Source: Endomicrobiia bacterium
GTDB lineage: Bacteria > Elusimicrobiota > Endomicrobiia > Endomicrobiales > Endomicrobiaceae
Length of the DNA stretch: 16,272 nt
NCBI GenBank assembly: GCA_025998295.1
Contig: BNVT01000021.1
Span: forward strand, 1 to 16,272
Reading direction: 5' to 3'
Shown here: positions 15,792-16,272 of the stretch, piece after piece
Position numbering within the stretch: position 1 is the stretch's first letter
Layout of the letters: each line of letters begins with the position of its first letter
Position numbers and translations under genes: made by a program
Notes under the pieces: generated by a model
What the model was told of the DNA's origin: nothing
Seen by the model: the letters and a program-made list of their open reading frames with translations, nothing else
Database searches by the model: none

Positions 15792-16019
15792 ATGTTAGGA
15801 GTATACCAAATAAAACTTTTAAATTACAAAGTATTAGACCTCCTACATAACCAACATACAAAAGTACAACAGAAGTACTATGAAACAAAAAAGAAAGCAG
15901 TTAGGTCATATGTAATGGATTTAGTATTAATGGGAGTAAAGAAAGCATTTGATAAAAGAGTCAAGGATAGCAAGGAGAGAAGAAAAGAAGAGAAAAGAAA
16001 AGATAGGGCAAGGAGGTAA
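15792..16019 (+). CDS. Unrecognised 75-residue ORF, lysine/arginine-rich
   Basis: The frame starts with ATG at 15792 and ends with TAA at 16017-16019. The product begins MLGVYQIKLLNYK and finishes with a highly basic tail rich in Lys, Arg and Glu (KERRKEEKRKDRARR). No convincing ribosome-binding site precedes the first ATG. The last third lies in a purine-rich tract that runs on to the window end, so its composition may be a by-product of that tract. No family is recognised. Confidence 0.3.
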   Translation: MLGVYQIKLLNYKVLDLLHNQHTKVQQKYYETKKKAVRSYVMDLVLMGVKKAFDKRVKDSKERRKEEKRKDRARR

Positions 16020-16098
16020 GCAAAGAGAAAATTGAGTATAGAAAAGATAGTAAAGATGATGTTTGCATACTTTAGGGCAATACCCGAACATATTATCA

Positions 16099-16184
16099 GA
16101 CTTAGGCAAAATACATACAAACACACTAGTTCTAAGCAAATACAGATTTAGTAGGACTTAGGCAAAATACATACAAACACACTA
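16099..16184 (+). repeat. 30-bp direct repeat, two copies
   Basis: An identical 30-bp sequence beginning GACTTAGGCAAAATACATAC occurs at 16099-16128 and 16155-16184, 56 bases apart, with 26 bases between copies. Two copies with unlike surroundings do not make a CRISPR array. The copies lie directly before the 44-47 bp repeat, suggesting a repeat-rich decayed gene. Confidence 0.85.
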
Positions 16185-16200
16185 ACCCTAAAAAAAGAGA

Positions 16201-16272
16201 TCAAATAAACACTCAAAAGCTGACAAAAGAAGATAAGGAGTTCAATCAAAGAAGCACTACTCAGAGCTAACA
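16201..16272 (+). repeat. Tandem repeat, 44-47 bp unit, right end of window
   Basis: This holds the end of one unit (CAAATAAACACTCAAAAGCT) and a 47-bp unit starting at 16222 (GACAAAAGAAGATAAGGAG), then the first bases of the next. It matches 1-65 closely. One frame is open through it (NTQKLTKEDKEFNQRS) and stops at TAA at 16268-16270. The array continues beyond the window. Confidence 0.75.

Noticed and set aside
15580..15888. 102-codon - strand ORF upstream of mnmG
   Set aside because: It crosses the whole of element B and overlaps the mnmG start; composition does not look like a conserved protein.
16099..16184. Direct repeats as a possible CRISPR array
   Set aside because: Only two copies, no dyad symmetry in the repeat and no cas genes.

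Overview
The window is AT-rich, with compact core genes separated by long stretches of decayed sequence. The core genes combine RNase Y with ZapA and a ZapB-like protein, MnmG, RarA and an EFR1-type flavodoxin/ferredoxin. Together with the remnants of secreted proteins and transposases, this suggests a reduced diderm genome, possibly an Elusimicrobiota endosymbiont of the 'Candidatus Endomicrobium' type. That taxonomic guess is inference from gene content and style; no rRNA is present to test it.

Left third (1-6480): a glycan-biosynthesis cassette, read entirely on the + strand. It holds an NAD-dependent sugar epimerase/dehydratase, a fused heptose-1-phosphate nucleotidyltransferase/heptose-bisphosphate phosphatase (HddC-GmhB type), and a 1016-residue protein joining a GT8-like and a GT2 glycosyltransferase, a tandem-repeat coiled coil and a polysaccharide pyruvyltransferase. 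These could make an activated heptose and then build and pyruvylate a surface glycan. Truncated open frames lie beside the large gene (2730-2858 and 5937-6008). About 75-bp imperfect inverted repeats (258-332 and 6402-6476) flank the whole cassette.

Middle (6480-12600): genes on the - strand. Read in transcription order they are zapB-like, zapA, a 6S RNA candidate, rarA, the 5-formyltetrahydrofolate cyclo-ligase gene and rny, followed by a decayed gap and then an M23 peptidoglycan peptidase. A near-consensus sigma70 promoter sits only 6 nt upstream of the zapB-like start codon. The zapA/rarA spacer folds by hand into a fully nested, rod-shaped RNA of about 155 nt. Its position between zapA and rarA/fau matches the known 6S RNA neighbourhoods. 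The M23 gene carries a frame break at a run of nine A that separates its membrane anchor from its body.

Right third (12600-16272): a transposase C-terminal remnant, two short elements (12774-12920 and 15655-15788) that appear to share a terminal inverted repeat, the mnmG-EFR1 pair (- strand, 4-nt overlap), then a gene-poor purine-rich stretch with tandem and direct repeats. A 44-47 bp repeat family occurs at both ends of the window.
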